Source: Novosphingobium sp049354825
Lineage (GTDB): Bacteria; Pseudomonadota; Alphaproteobacteria; Sphingomonadales; Sphingomonadaceae
Assembly: GCF_049354825.1 (NCBI RefSeq)
Contig: NZ_CP186480.1
Location: 1,178,001-1,242,000 of the forward strand
Length of the DNA: 64,000 nucleotides
Direction: 5' to 3'
Shown here in pieces: positions 51,392 through 59,913 of the stretch; the first letter of the stretch is position 1; each line of letters opens with the position of its first letter. The position numbers were made by a program, and so were the translations under genes. Under the pieces are notes generated by a model. It was not told where the DNA came from. It did no database searches and saw only the letters and a program-made list of their open reading frames with translations.

Positions 51392-52027
51392 TCACAGCAG
51401 CGTCGGCGCATCGCGCAGCGGGGATTTCGCCCTGCCGGCCCAGCGTTCGTCGGTGCGCTCGGCGAGCAGTTCAAGGTCCCACTTGCGCACCAGCGGCAGC
51501 GCGTCTTCGGGACTGGCGGTCTGCCAGCGGTCCCAGTCCTCGCGCGCCAGCAGCACCGGCATTCGGTCATGGACATCGACCATCGCTTCGCAGGCGTCGA
51601 CCATGACCATCGTATAGACGTCCCCCCACTCCGCGCTCGGCCGCCACAGGCCGGCTACGCCCAGCATCTCCTCGCCCGGCACGGTGTACCAGGTGCGCGT
51701 CATGCGCCCGGTCTCACCCTCCGCCTCGGCCCAGGCGCTGACCGGGATCAGGCAGCGGCGATTGGCGAAACTGTCGCGCCAGAACGCGGTCCCCAGCTTG
51801 TCGTCGCGGGCGTTGGTCACCGCCTTGGGCTTGAGCGGGCGTCCGTCCTTCCCTTTCATCGGACGCGGAAAGCCCCAGGTCATCGCCCGCGCGCGGCCAC
51901 CCTCCACCACCAGTCCGCGGTAGCCGGGATAGACTTCAGCGGCGAAGTTGGCGCCCGCCTCGGCGACGACGTCGAACAGGTGCGCGACCTCGTCCACGCC
52001 TTTCGTCATGCGGTAGAGGTTGCACAT
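51392..52027 (-). CDS. yedK: SRAP-family abasic-site DNA-protein crosslink protein (YedK/HMCES)
   Basis: 211-residue SOS-response-associated peptidase family protein. Members expose Cys2 after Met removal and form a thiazolidine crosslink with abasic sites in single-stranded DNA, shielding them. Here Cys2 (MCNLYR), Asn72 (TNARDD), Glu101 and His153 (VHDRMPV) fit the known active site; Glu101 placement is by eye because the segment reads VSAWAEAE instead of the more usual DGFYEW. Start 52027 is fixed by the need for Cys2. Its ATG overlaps the ubiA stop by one base, so the two are cotranslated. Confidence 0.92.
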   Translation of the reverse strand: MCNLYRMTKGVDEVAHLFDVVAEAGANFAAEVYPGYRGLVVEGGRARAMTWGFPRPMKGKDGRPLKPKAVTNARDDKLGTAFWRDSFANRRCLIPVSAWAEAEGETGRMTRTWYTVPGEEMLGVAGLWRPSAEWGDVYTMVMVDACEAMVDVHDRMPVLLAREDWDRWQTASPEDALPLVRKWDLELLAERTDERWAGRAKSPLRDAPTLL

Positions 52028-52935
52028 CAGGCGTTTCCCACCACCCAGCAGGCCAGCGCCATCAGCAGTCCGGCGAACCGATTGGCGCGAAAGCGGGCCA
52101 GCGCGTTCGCCTCGATTGCCGTTTCCAGCGTGGCGACTTGCCACAGCAAGTGACCGGCGGCGGGCAAAAGCGCCGCGCTCGCCACCCAGTCCGGGCGCAG
52201 GAACCAGAACGCCGCGGCCCAGCAGGTGATCGCGGCGGCGTAGAAGCCCGTCACCCCCTGCTTCACCCGCCCGCCCAGCGCCCGCGCCGACGAACGGATG
52301 CCCACTAGCAGGTCATCCTCGATATCCTGCAGCGCGTAGATCGTATCGTAACCGATCACCCACGCCATCGACCCGGCATAGAGGAGCACCAGCACGTCGA
52401 GCCGTTCGAACCCGCGGACCTCCACCCAGCCGACCAGCGCCGCCCATGAGAACACCAGTCCCAGCCACGCCTGCGGCCACCAGGTGATGCGCTTCATGAA
52501 GGGGTAGGCGGCGACCGGCGCCAGGCTGGCAAGCGCCACGACCTGCGCCTGCCAGCGCAATTGCAGCAGGACGACGAGGCCGACCAGGCTGAGCGCGATC
52601 AGCCACGCCCACGCCAGCGGCTTCGACACCCGTCCGCTCGCCACCGGGCGGCTGGCGGTGCGCGCAACCTTGCGATCGAGGTCGGCATCGACGAGATCGT
52701 TGTAGACGCAGCCGGCGCCGCGCATCGCCACGCTGCCCAGCAGAAGCCAGCCGATCAGCGCCCAATGCCCCGCCCCGCCGGCCAGCAGGACCGCCCAGGC
52801 GCCCGGCCAGAACAGCAGCCACCAGCCGATCGGCCGGTCGAAGCGGGCGAGCTGCGCCAGGTCGCGAAAGGGTTGCGGCAGCGCTGCGACAAGCCCCTTG
52901 TGCTGGCTGTCGGGAACGACCTGCGCGGTGCTCAT
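52027..52935 (-). CDS. ubiA: 4-hydroxybenzoate polyprenyltransferase
   Basis: 302-residue inner-membrane prenyltransferase that attaches the isoprenoid tail to 4-hydroxybenzoate in ubiquinone synthesis. About 8-9 membrane helices. Both Asp-rich Mg-pyrophosphate motifs are present: NDLVDADLD and DTIYALQDIEDD. ATG at 52935. The conserved TGTCAA-repeat element lies 17 bp upstream of the start, as in uvrC. Followed by the SRAP gene with a one-base overlap; divergent from rsmE. Confidence 0.95.
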   Translation of the reverse strand: MSTAQVVPDSQHKGLVAALPQPFRDLAQLARFDRPIGWWLLFWPGAWAVLLAGGAGHWALIGWLLLGSVAMRGAGCVYNDLVDADLDRKVARTASRPVASGRVSKPLAWAWLIALSLVGLVVLLQLRWQAQVVALASLAPVAAYPFMKRITWWPQAWLGLVFSWAALVGWVEVRGFERLDVLVLLYAGSMAWVIGYDTIYALQDIEDDLLVGIRSSARALGGRVKQGVTGFYAAAITCWAAAFWFLRPDWVASAALLPAAGHLLWQVATLETAIEANALARFRANRFAGLLMALACWVVGNA

Positions 52936-52952
52936 GGCGATGGTGCCCGCGC

Positions 52953-52979
52953 TTGCTTGACACAGTTGACACAGTCCTG
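52953..52979 (-). repeat. Conserved upstream element, copy 2 (ubiA)
   Basis: On the + strand TTGCTTGACAC-ag-TTGACA-ca-GTCCTG. Same orientation and nearly the same distance to the start codon (17 bp) as copy 1 at uvrC (15 bp). On the coding strand it reads as two TGTCAA units 9 bp apart preceded by CAGGAC. Other bases around it are not conserved, so the match is not due to duplication of a larger segment. Confidence 0.7.
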
Positions 52980-53096
52980 AGGGTAAACGCCGGCACCCGG
53001 TTCCGGCGGCCTGGCGAACGGTTCACGCGGGCTGGCAAGGGTCGTCATCGGCGCTTCCTTGCCACAGGCCCGCGCTGTAGGACAGCACCCGAAACG

Positions 53097-53870
53097 ATGT
53101 CCGCAACCCCCGCCTGGCCTCCGAAAAGCGCCCCGCGCCTGTTCGTCTCCCCGCCGCTGTCGCCCGGCGAAACTCGCGCGATCGATGGGCCGGCCGCGCA
53201 TTACCTGGCGCGCGTCATGCGCGTCGCGCCGGGCGATGCGGTGATCCTGTGCGACGACGCCACCGGCGAGTGGGCCGCCCGCGTCGCCTCGGCGGGCAGA
53301 CGCGACGTTACGGTAGAGGTCGTGGAGCGCCTGCGGGTGCGCGAGGAGGTGCCCGACCTGACGCTATGCGCCGCGCTGCTCAAGAAGGACCGCTTCGACC
53401 TCGTGCTCGAAAAGGCGTGCGAATTGGGCGTGCGGCGCATCGCCCCGGTGATCACGCACCGCTGCGTGGCCGACAAGCTCAACCTCGAGCGTGCGCGTGC
53501 CGTGCTGATCGAGGCGGCCGAGCAATGCGCCCGCACAGCGCTGCCGGTCCTCGAAGCGCCGGTGAAGCTGGGCGCGCTGCTGGCCGCCTGGGAGGCGGAC
53601 CGCACCCTGTTCTTCGCCGACGAAGTCCGCGATGGACAGCCCGCCGCGCTCGCCTTCGCGCGCCCCGGCCCGGCCGCGATCCTCGTGGGCCCCGAAGGCG
53701 GTTTCGACGATGGCGAACGGGGCGCGATCCGCGCCCTCCCGTCCGCGCGCGCGGTCTCGCTCGGGCCGCGCATCCTGCGCGGCGAGACCGCGGCGATCGC
53801 CGCCACGGCGTTGTGGATGGGCGTCACCGGGGACTGGTGCGGCGCGTCATCCGTACCGCCCGGTAAATAA
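53097..53870 (+). CDS. rsmE: 16S rRNA (uracil1498-N3)-methyltransferase
   Basis: 257-residue SPOUT-class methyltransferase that makes m3U1498 in 16S rRNA. N-terminal PUA-like part (RLFVSPPLSPGE; AAHYLARVMR) is followed by the knotted SAM-binding domain with GPEGGFDDGE and LGPRILRGETAAIAA. ATG 53097 was chosen because it places the family N-terminus correctly. Divergent from ubiA (161 bp between starts, holding the conserved element) and 39 bp before gshA. Confidence 0.95.
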   Translation: MSATPAWPPKSAPRLFVSPPLSPGETRAIDGPAAHYLARVMRVAPGDAVILCDDATGEWAARVASAGRRDVTVEVVERLRVREEVPDLTLCAALLKKDRFDLVLEKACELGVRRIAPVITHRCVADKLNLERARAVLIEAAEQCARTALPVLEAPVKLGALLAAWEADRTLFFADEVRDGQPAALAFARPGPAAILVGPEGGFDDGERGAIRALPSARAVSLGPRILRGETAAIAATALWMGVTGDWCGASSVPPGK

Positions 53871-53909
53871 TGCTGGCGCGAAATCCGGCACGCTCCTAAT
53901 TCGCGCGCC

Positions 53910-55280
53910 ATGAGCACTCGTCAGGTTTCGGATCGCAACGATCCCATCATCGAATCGCGCGCCGACCTGATTGCGCCGATGCAGGCGGGCGAAAAGCCGC
54001 GCGACGCCTGGCGGATCGGCACCGAGCATGAGAAGCTGGTCTACCGCACGTCGGATTTCGGCGCTCCGTCCTATGACGAGCGCGGCGGCATCCGCGACCT
54101 GCTGATGGCGCTGACCGAGTACGGCTGGACCCCGGTGGAAGAAGGCGGAAAGGTCATCGCGATGGCCGGGCCCGACGGCACCGTCAGCCTGGAGCCTGCG
54201 GGCCAGCTCGAACTATCGGGCGCGCCGCTGGAAAACCTGCACGATACCTGCGCCGAAACCGGCCGCCACCTCGCCCAGGTCAAGGCCATCGGCGAAAAGC
54301 TGGGGATCGGTTTTCTGGGCCTGGGCATGTGGCCTGACAAGCGACGCGACGAGCTGCCGATCATGCCCAAGGGGCGCTATGCGATCATGCTGCGGCACAT
54401 GCCGCGCGTCGGCTCGATGGGCCTCGACATGATGCTGCGGACCTGCACGATCCAGACCAATCTCGACTATGCGAGCGAGGCGGACATGGCGAAGAAGTTC
54501 CGCGTCTCGCTGGCGCTCCAGCCGCTGGCGACCGCGCTGTTCGCCAATTCGCCCTTCACCGAAGGGCGGCCCAACGGGATGTTGTCCTACCGCAGCCACA
54601 TCTGGTCGGACACCGATCCGCATCGCACGGGGATGCTGCCCTTCGTGTTCGAGGATGGCTTCGGCTACGAACGCTACGCCGACTACATGCTCGACGTGCC
54701 GATGTATTTCGTCTTTCGCGACGGCAAGTATATCGATGCCGCCGGCCAGAGTTTCCGCGACTTCCTGAGGGGTGAACTGCCCGCGCTGCCGGGCGAAAAG
54801 CCCCGGGCCAGCGACTGGGAAGACCACATGTCGACCGCTTTTCCCGAGGTCCGGCTGAAGTCCTTCCTCGAAATGCGCGGCGCCGACGGAGGTCCGTGGA
54901 GCCGGATCTGCGCGCTGCCGGCGCTGTGGGTCGGCCTGCTCTACGACCAGGGCGCGCTCGACGCCGCCTGGGACCTGGTCAAGGACTGGGACATGGCGGG
55001 CCGCGAGGAACTGCGCAATGCCGTGCCCAAGCTCGCGCTCGACGCGCCTTTGCCCGGCGGAGGCACGCTGCGCGACGTCGCTCCCGAAGTTCTGAAGATC
55101 GGGCGCGCCGGGCTGGCCGCGCGCGGGCGCCTCAACACCGCGGGCGACAACGAAAGCGGCTTCCTGGGCCCGCTCGACGACATCGTCGCCAGCGGCAAGG
55201 TGCCGGCCCAGGTGCTGCTGGACAAGTACAACGGCGAATGGGCGGGCGATATCACCCGCGCTTACGAAGACAGCTTCTGA
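53910..55280 (+). CDS. gshA: Glutamate-cysteine ligase, plant/alphaproteobacterial type
   Basis: First enzyme of glutathione synthesis, ATP-dependent joining of Glu and Cys. 456 aa, typical of the plant-like class found in alphaproteobacteria, unrelated in sequence to E. coli GshA. Landmarks: WRIGTEHEKLVY, SLEPAGQLELSGAP, MMLRTCTIQTNLDY, and SFLEMRGADGGPW. A CCTAAT box ends 9 nt upstream of the ATG but no clear -35 box is present. It follows rsmE and converges with bamB, leaving 26 bp between stops. Confidence 0.96.
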   Translation: MSTRQVSDRNDPIIESRADLIAPMQAGEKPRDAWRIGTEHEKLVYRTSDFGAPSYDERGGIRDLLMALTEYGWTPVEEGGKVIAMAGPDGTVSLEPAGQLELSGAPLENLHDTCAETGRHLAQVKAIGEKLGIGFLGLGMWPDKRRDELPIMPKGRYAIMLRHMPRVGSMGLDMMLRTCTIQTNLDYASEADMAKKFRVSLALQPLATALFANSPFTEGRPNGMLSYRSHIWSDTDPHRTGMLPFVFEDGFGYERYADYMLDVPMYFVFRDGKYIDAAGQSFRDFLRGELPALPGEKPRASDWEDHMSTAFPEVRLKSFLEMRGADGGPWSRICALPALWVGLLYDQGALDAAWDLVKDWDMAGREELRNAVPKLALDAPLPGGGTLRDVAPEVLKIGRAGLAARGRLNTAGDNESGFLGPLDDIVASGKVPAQVLLDKYNGEWAGDITRAYEDSF

Positions 55281-55306
55281 TCCCCTGCGCCGCGGCGCCG
55301 GACCGA

Positions 55307-56635
55307 TCAGCGAAACGCGCTGATGCGGCCGGAATCGTCCAGGATGTAGAGCGTCTGATTGGCGACGATCGGCGGCAGTGAGACCGGCTTCTTGAGCTGG
55401 GCCAGCAGCGCCGGCGTGCCGTCGGCCGCGGCGGCCGACCAGATCTCGCCCTCGGTGTTGCTCATCCACAAGCGGTCGCCCGCCAGCACCGGTCCGGTCC
55501 AGAACACCGGGCCCGACTTCTTCTTGACGTTCTTGAAGTGCGTCAGCTGCTGGACCCACTTCACCTTGCCGGTGGCGCGCGCGATGGCGAGCAGGCGGGC
55601 ATCGTCGGTCAGCGTGAAGATCCAGTCGCCCGCGACCGAGGGGGTCGAGATGCCGGCGAGGTTCAGTTCCCAGATACGCTGCCCGGTAACCAGCTCGTAA
55701 GCGGCCATGCGGCCGCCCTGGCCCAGCGCGTAAACGCGGCCGCGGTCGATGATCGGGTCGGCGTCGACGTCGGTCAGCACGCCGACCGACGTCGACAGCG
55801 CCGTGCGCGCCAGCGCGTCGGACCACAGCTGGCGGCCATTCTCATAGCGATAGGCGATCAGTTCGCCGGTCGAGAAACCGGCGATCACGGTGCCCGCGCC
55901 GGCGGCCGGGGCGGCCACGCCGAAGACGCCGGTCTGGCCCGAGGAAGCGGCCTCGTCCCACAGGTTCGACCCGTCGGCGGCGTTGAGCGCGTGGATCTGG
56001 TTGTCCTGCGTCATCACGTAGACGGCGTTGAACGCGATCGTCGGCGATCCGCGCAGCGGGCCGGCGGGCTTGACCTTCCACAGCACCGACCCGTTACCGG
56101 CGTCGAGCGCGGCCACTTCGCCAAGGCCGGTGGTGACGTAGACGCGCCCGCTATCGAACGCCGCGCCGCCGCCGAAGACCGAGCTGGCCCCGTCGCCCTT
56201 GATGCGGAACGGGGTGCGCCAGCGCTCGGCGCCGGTGTTGGCGTCGAAGGCGTGAACGGTGCCGTCGGTGTCCATCACGAACAGCGAACCGCCGCCCACG
56301 ACGGGGGCCGCGGCCAGCCGCTGCTTCTTGGTCGAACCGGCGATCTGCGCAGTCCAGATGCGGCCCGGCGCGCTGGTCAGCGCCAGGTTGCCGTAGGACT
56401 TGCCCGGGGTGTTGCCGGCCTGCGGCCAATCGGCATTGACCTCTGCCGGGGGCAGCGTGAGCGGCACCGCGGCAAGCTCGGGATCGACCGCGGCGCTGGT
56501 GTCGATGCGGGTCAGGATCGGGATGCGGTTGCCGACCGTGGGGGTCGAAGGCTTGCCCTTGCCGCCGCAGGCGGCGAGCGCAAAGGCCAGCGCCAGCGGA
56601 GCGGCAGCGCGGCGGAACAGGATGTGGTTGAGCAT
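55307..56635 (-). CDS. bamB: Outer-membrane assembly lipoprotein BamB
   Basis: 442-residue lipoprotein of the BAM complex that helps fold outer-membrane barrels. Lipobox LAAC with Cys23; then an eight-bladed PQQ-type beta-propeller with repeated motifs such as GTVHAFDANTGAERW, GEVAALDAGNGSVLW and NQIHALNAADGSNLW. Follows the YfgM-like gene by 23 bp in the same direction. In many bacteria der comes next; here the next gene is the convergent gshA, so der is elsewhere. Confidence 0.93.
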   Translation of the reverse strand: MLNHILFRRAAAPLALAFALAACGGKGKPSTPTVGNRIPILTRIDTSAAVDPELAAVPLTLPPAEVNADWPQAGNTPGKSYGNLALTSAPGRIWTAQIAGSTKKQRLAAAPVVGGGSLFVMDTDGTVHAFDANTGAERWRTPFRIKGDGASSVFGGGAAFDSGRVYVTTGLGEVAALDAGNGSVLWKVKPAGPLRGSPTIAFNAVYVMTQDNQIHALNAADGSNLWDEAASSGQTGVFGVAAPAAGAGTVIAGFSTGELIAYRYENGRQLWSDALARTALSTSVGVLTDVDADPIIDRGRVYALGQGGRMAAYELVTGQRIWELNLAGISTPSVAGDWIFTLTDDARLLAIARATGKVKWVQQLTHFKNVKKKSGPVFWTGPVLAGDRLWMSNTEGEIWSAAAADGTPALLAQLKKPVSLPPIVANQTLYILDDSGRISAFR

Positions 56636-56658
56636 CGGCTTGTCCTTGGTCTGCGCGC

Positions 56659-57426
56659 TCAGGGCTGCGCTTGCGCCGCGGTGGTCTGCCCGCCGCGGGC
56701 TTCGATGAACTGGTCGACCGCGTCATAGCCGAGCTGCGCGGCCAGCTGGCCGGTGCGCGAGCGCAGCGATTCGGGCACGCTCTTGTCGCGCGCCACGGCC
56801 GCCAGCAGCGGGCCGGCGTTCTGCGGCTGGTTGAGCTTCAGGTAAGCCATCGCCACCAGTTCGCCAGCGCTGCCGAAAAAGGCGTTGCCCGGCACGGCCA
56901 GCGGCTTGAGCCGGGCGATGACCTGTTGCGGGGGCATGGCGTCGAACCCGGTGGCGACGCTGCGCAGGGTGGCAAGGTCGCGGTATGGCTGCGGAACGCT
57001 GCCGTCGCCGGCGACGCGGGTGTAGATGGCCTGCGCCTCGGCATCCTTCTTCTGCATGAGCAGCAGAGCGGCCTGGGTCAGCGCCGCCGAGGCGCGCGAG
57101 GCGGCGCCGCCTTCGGTGGCCAGCTTGGCGAATTCCTGTCCGGCCGGGTCGGCGGGATTGGCGGTCACCTTGTCGAGCGCGACGACGTAACGCTCACCGC
57201 GCTTGCCGTCCTGGTCCTTGGCGTACCAGTCCCACCCCAGCCAGGCGGCAAGGCCCAGCAGCCCGATCGCGACAGCTGCACCGATCGGCTTGCCATAGCG
57301 TTTGGCGACGGTCGCCATCTTGTCCTGCCGCAGCGCGTCGTCGACTTCGCGCATGAAGACGTCCTGCTGGGCGGCGTTGCGCTGGTCGGCAGTGGTGGCG
57401 GGGGGCTGGTTGGGGCGCAGGGCCAA
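56659..57426 (-). CDS. TPR-domain membrane protein (YfgM-like, SecYEG-associated)
   Basis: 255 residues with one membrane span (about 47-67, IGAAVAIGLLGLAAWLGW) near the N-terminus and a periplasmic TPR-like helical domain. This is the DUF2133/YfgM family; E. coli YfgM interacts with the SecYEG translocon and periplasmic chaperones. Conserved linkage with bamB supports the call. The C-terminus is low complexity (GGQTTAAQAQP). Function beyond the family is inferred. Confidence 0.85.
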   Translation of the reverse strand: MALRPNQPPATTADQRNAAQQDVFMREVDDALRQDKMATVAKRYGKPIGAAVAIGLLGLAAWLGWDWYAKDQDGKRGERYVVALDKVTANPADPAGQEFAKLATEGGAASRASAALTQAALLLMQKKDAEAQAIYTRVAGDGSVPQPYRDLATLRSVATGFDAMPPQQVIARLKPLAVPGNAFFGSAGELVAMAYLKLNQPQNAGPLLAAVARDKSVPESLRSRTGQLAAQLGYDAVDQFIEARGGQTTAAQAQP

Positions 57427-57541
57427 GGGCGTGCTCGTCTCTTCTCAGGGCTTTTCGGCGTCGGCGCTGTTTAGCGATTGGCCGGGCCTTTGCAACGCGC
57501 GATCTCTGGCTGTCACCGGGTGAAGCGCCGGTGAACGCGCG

Positions 57542-58405
57542 TCAGGCGAAGCGGCCCAGCAGCGCGTCGAGCGCGGCGACCGCCTCGGGCTCCCCAAGGG
57601 TCGGCGCATGGCCCACCCCGGCAACTGTCACCGCCTGCGCGTCCGGCAGTTCGCGCGCCATGCGCTCGAACGTGGCGGCGGACAGCACGTCGGACAATTC
57701 GCCGCGCAGCAGCAGCAGCGGGCGCCCGGCCAGTGCCCCCAGCGCCGGCCACATGTCGGGCGGCGGTCCATCGGGCATGAGTGCCATCGGCTCGGCGATC
57801 TTCATGTCGTAATCGAAGTGGATGCGGCCGTTTTCGGCCACCGCCATGCAGCGCTTGGCCATCGCCAGCCAGTCCGACAGCGTGAACCCCGGATAGGCGC
57901 CGGCCTGCCCTTCCTCGAGCGCGCGCGCCGCGTGCATCCAGGTGGGGAAGCTGCGACCTTGTCCGACGTAGCCGCGAATCCGTTCCAGACCCTCGGGCGC
58001 GATCTCGGGGCCGACGTCGTTGAGCACGGCGGCAGCCAGGCGCGCCGGCACGGTCGCGGCGATCAGCATCGTCAGCAGCCCGCCGAGCGAGGTGCCGACG
58101 CCGATCACGGGCGGGAGCTGCGCCTGCTCGAACAGCGCGCCGAGATCGTCGAGGTACTGGACCGGCGTGTACGTCGCCGAATCGCGCGCATAGGCGCTTT
58201 CGCCCCGGCCGCGCAGGTCCGGCGCGATGACCCGCCAGGCCGGCGCCAGCCGCCCGGCCAGATCTTCGAAATCGCGACCGTTGCGGGTCAGCCCCGGCAG
58301 GCACAGCAACGGCGGCCGGTCGGCGCGGCCGGGATAATCGCGGTAATGGAGCTTCAGCCCGTCGCGGCTGGTCCAATGGCGGGATTCGAACACGGGCGCT
58401 GACAT
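57542..58405 (-). CDS. Alpha/beta hydrolase
   Basis: 287 residues. Alpha/beta-hydrolase core with oxyanion region CLPGLTRNGRDF, nucleophile elbow GTSLGG, an acid-loop Asp in GELSDVLS and His in VGHAPTLGEP. Relatives include esterases, haloalkane-dehalogenase-like and lactonase-like enzymes; the substrate cannot be named. ATG 58405; the frame upstream is a shadow of selO. Divergent from selO with about 77 bp between starts. Confidence 0.85.
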   Translation of the reverse strand: MSAPVFESRHWTSRDGLKLHYRDYPGRADRPPLLCLPGLTRNGRDFEDLAGRLAPAWRVIAPDLRGRGESAYARDSATYTPVQYLDDLGALFEQAQLPPVIGVGTSLGGLLTMLIAATVPARLAAAVLNDVGPEIAPEGLERIRGYVGQGRSFPTWMHAARALEEGQAGAYPGFTLSDWLAMAKRCMAVAENGRIHFDYDMKIAEPMALMPDGPPPDMWPALGALAGRPLLLLRGELSDVLSAATFERMARELPDAQAVTVAGVGHAPTLGEPEAVAALDALLGRFA

Positions 58406-58446
58406 GGTGCGGCGGGTCGGATCCTGTGCCTGGCAGTGCGTGCCGC

Positions 58447-58476
58447 TTGTGCCGCGGCCTGCTTCGCCCCCACTAT
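58447..58476 (+). promoter_or_regulatory. Possible selO promoter
   Basis: TTGTGC (58447-58452), 18-bp spacer and CACTAT (58471-58476), 6 nt before the ATG at 58483. Short-leader layout; the spacer is at the upper limit. Confidence 0.3.
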
Positions 58477-58482
58477 CGCGCG

Positions 58483-59886
58483 ATGGATATCGATGCGCAA
58501 GGTGCCCCCTATCGTCCCGACCCGGCAATCCTCCTGCTGGCGCCGTGGCTGGCAGACCCGGTCCGTCCGGCCGCCTTTCCCGAAGCCAGGGTCCGCTGGC
58601 GCAACGACCGCTGGGCCAGCGCGGTCGGACTGGGCGGCATGGACGATGCGGCCTGGGCCGCACGGTTCGCCCGGTTCGAGCCGCTGGCCGGCAACCTGCC
58701 GCAGCCGCTGGCGCTGCGGTATCACGGCCACCAGTTCCGCGTGTACAACCCCGATCTGGGCGACGGGCGCGGATTTCTTTACGCCCAGCTGCGCGACGGA
58801 GCCAAGGACGCCGGCGGCCGCCTGCTCGACCTTGGCACCAAGGGGTCGGGACAGACGCCGTGGAGCCGCCAGGGCGACGGACGGCTGACGCTGAAGGGCG
58901 CTGTGCGCGAGATTCTCGCCACCGAAATGCTCGAGGCGCTGGGCGTCAACACCAGCAAGACCTTCTCGGTGATCGAGACGGGCGAAGCGCTGCAGCGCGG
59001 CGACGAGCGTTCCCCCACGCGTTCCGCGGTGCTGGTCCGGCTCAGCCACGGGCACATCCGCATCGGCACCTTCCAGCGCCTCGCCTACCTGCGCGAGGAC
59101 GAGCACATGGCGCAGCTGGTCGGCTATTGCCTGGCGCAATACCCCGGCCCGCTGCCGCCCGTGGGCGCCCCCGGCCGCGACGAGCCGGCGGTTATCCTCC
59201 TGCACCAGGTGGTCGAGCGGCTGGCGGACCTGGCCGCGGCCTGGATGGTCGCGGGCTTTGTCCACGGCGTGCTCAACACCGACAACATGAACATTTCGGG
59301 CGAAAGCTTCGACTACGGCCCGTGGCGCTGGCTGCCTGCGTGGGACCCGGCCTTTACCGCGGCCTACTTCGATCACGGCGGCCTTTACGCCTTCGGCCGC
59401 CAGCCCGAGGCGCTGCACTGGAACTGTGGCCAGCTGGCGGTGGCGCTGCGCCTGCTGGCCGACGCGCCGCCGCTGATCGCCGCGCTCGAACGGTTCGGAC
59501 CGCTTTACCAGGCGGCGCTGGCGCGCCGGTTTGCCTGGCGGCTGGGGATCGCCCCGGGCGCACTCGACGACGACATGGCGCTGGTCGCCGCGGCCGAACG
59601 CCAGATGCGCGAAAGCGCGCTGTCACCGGACGCCTTCTTCGCCGCTCACCGCGGCGGCACGGCGCCGCCGGAAGGTGCGTTCGGAGATATCGTGGCGGCG
59701 CGCGAACCGGTTGCCGCGCCGCTCGACCTGCCGGTGCCGACGCTTGAAATCGCGGAGGTCGAACGCGTGTGGGCCGCCATCGCCGAGCATGACGACTGGG
59801 CCCCGCTGAACGACAAGGTCGCCGCCATCCGCGCGCTTGGCCGCGCGCTGGGGCCGGCACCGGAGCCCGCGCCGACATTGCCATGA
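58483..59886 (+). CDS. selO: Protein adenylyltransferase SelO (YdiU family pseudokinase)
   Basis: 467 residues. SelO is a kinase-fold enzyme that transfers AMP to protein Ser, Thr or Tyr, linked in E. coli to redox stress. Landmarks: LALRYHGHQFRVYNPDLGDGRG-type segment near residues 64-85, TKGSGQTPWSRQGDGR with the nucleotide-binding Lys and Arg, HGVLNTDNMNISGES with the catalytic loop, and DYGPWRW. The bacterial homologues lack the C-terminal selenocysteine, as here. ATG 58483 was chosen over 58426 because it begins the family-like N-terminus. Next gene is astD, same strand, 27 bp away. Confidence 0.93.
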   Translation: MDIDAQGAPYRPDPAILLLAPWLADPVRPAAFPEARVRWRNDRWASAVGLGGMDDAAWAARFARFEPLAGNLPQPLALRYHGHQFRVYNPDLGDGRGFLYAQLRDGAKDAGGRLLDLGTKGSGQTPWSRQGDGRLTLKGAVREILATEMLEALGVNTSKTFSVIETGEALQRGDERSPTRSAVLVRLSHGHIRIGTFQRLAYLREDEHMAQLVGYCLAQYPGPLPPVGAPGRDEPAVILLHQVVERLADLAAAWMVAGFVHGVLNTDNMNISGESFDYGPWRWLPAWDPAFTAAYFDHGGLYAFGRQPEALHWNCGQLAVALRLLADAPPLIAALERFGPLYQAALARRFAWRLGIAPGALDDDMALVAAAERQMRESALSPDAFFAAHRGGTAPPEGAFGDIVAAREPVAAPLDLPVPTLEIAEVERVWAAIAEHDDWAPLNDKVAAIRALGRALGPAPEPAPTLP

Positions 59887-59904
59887 GCGCGGCCGCCGGT
59901 TAGG
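59878..59904 (+). promoter_or_regulatory. Predicted astD promoter at the end of selO
   Basis: TTGCCA (59878-59883), 15-bp spacer and GTTAGG (59899-59904), 9 nt before the GTG of astD. It overlaps the selO stop codon, so astD could be transcribed independently. Confidence 0.35.
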
Positions 59905-59913
59905 GCGCGAGGC

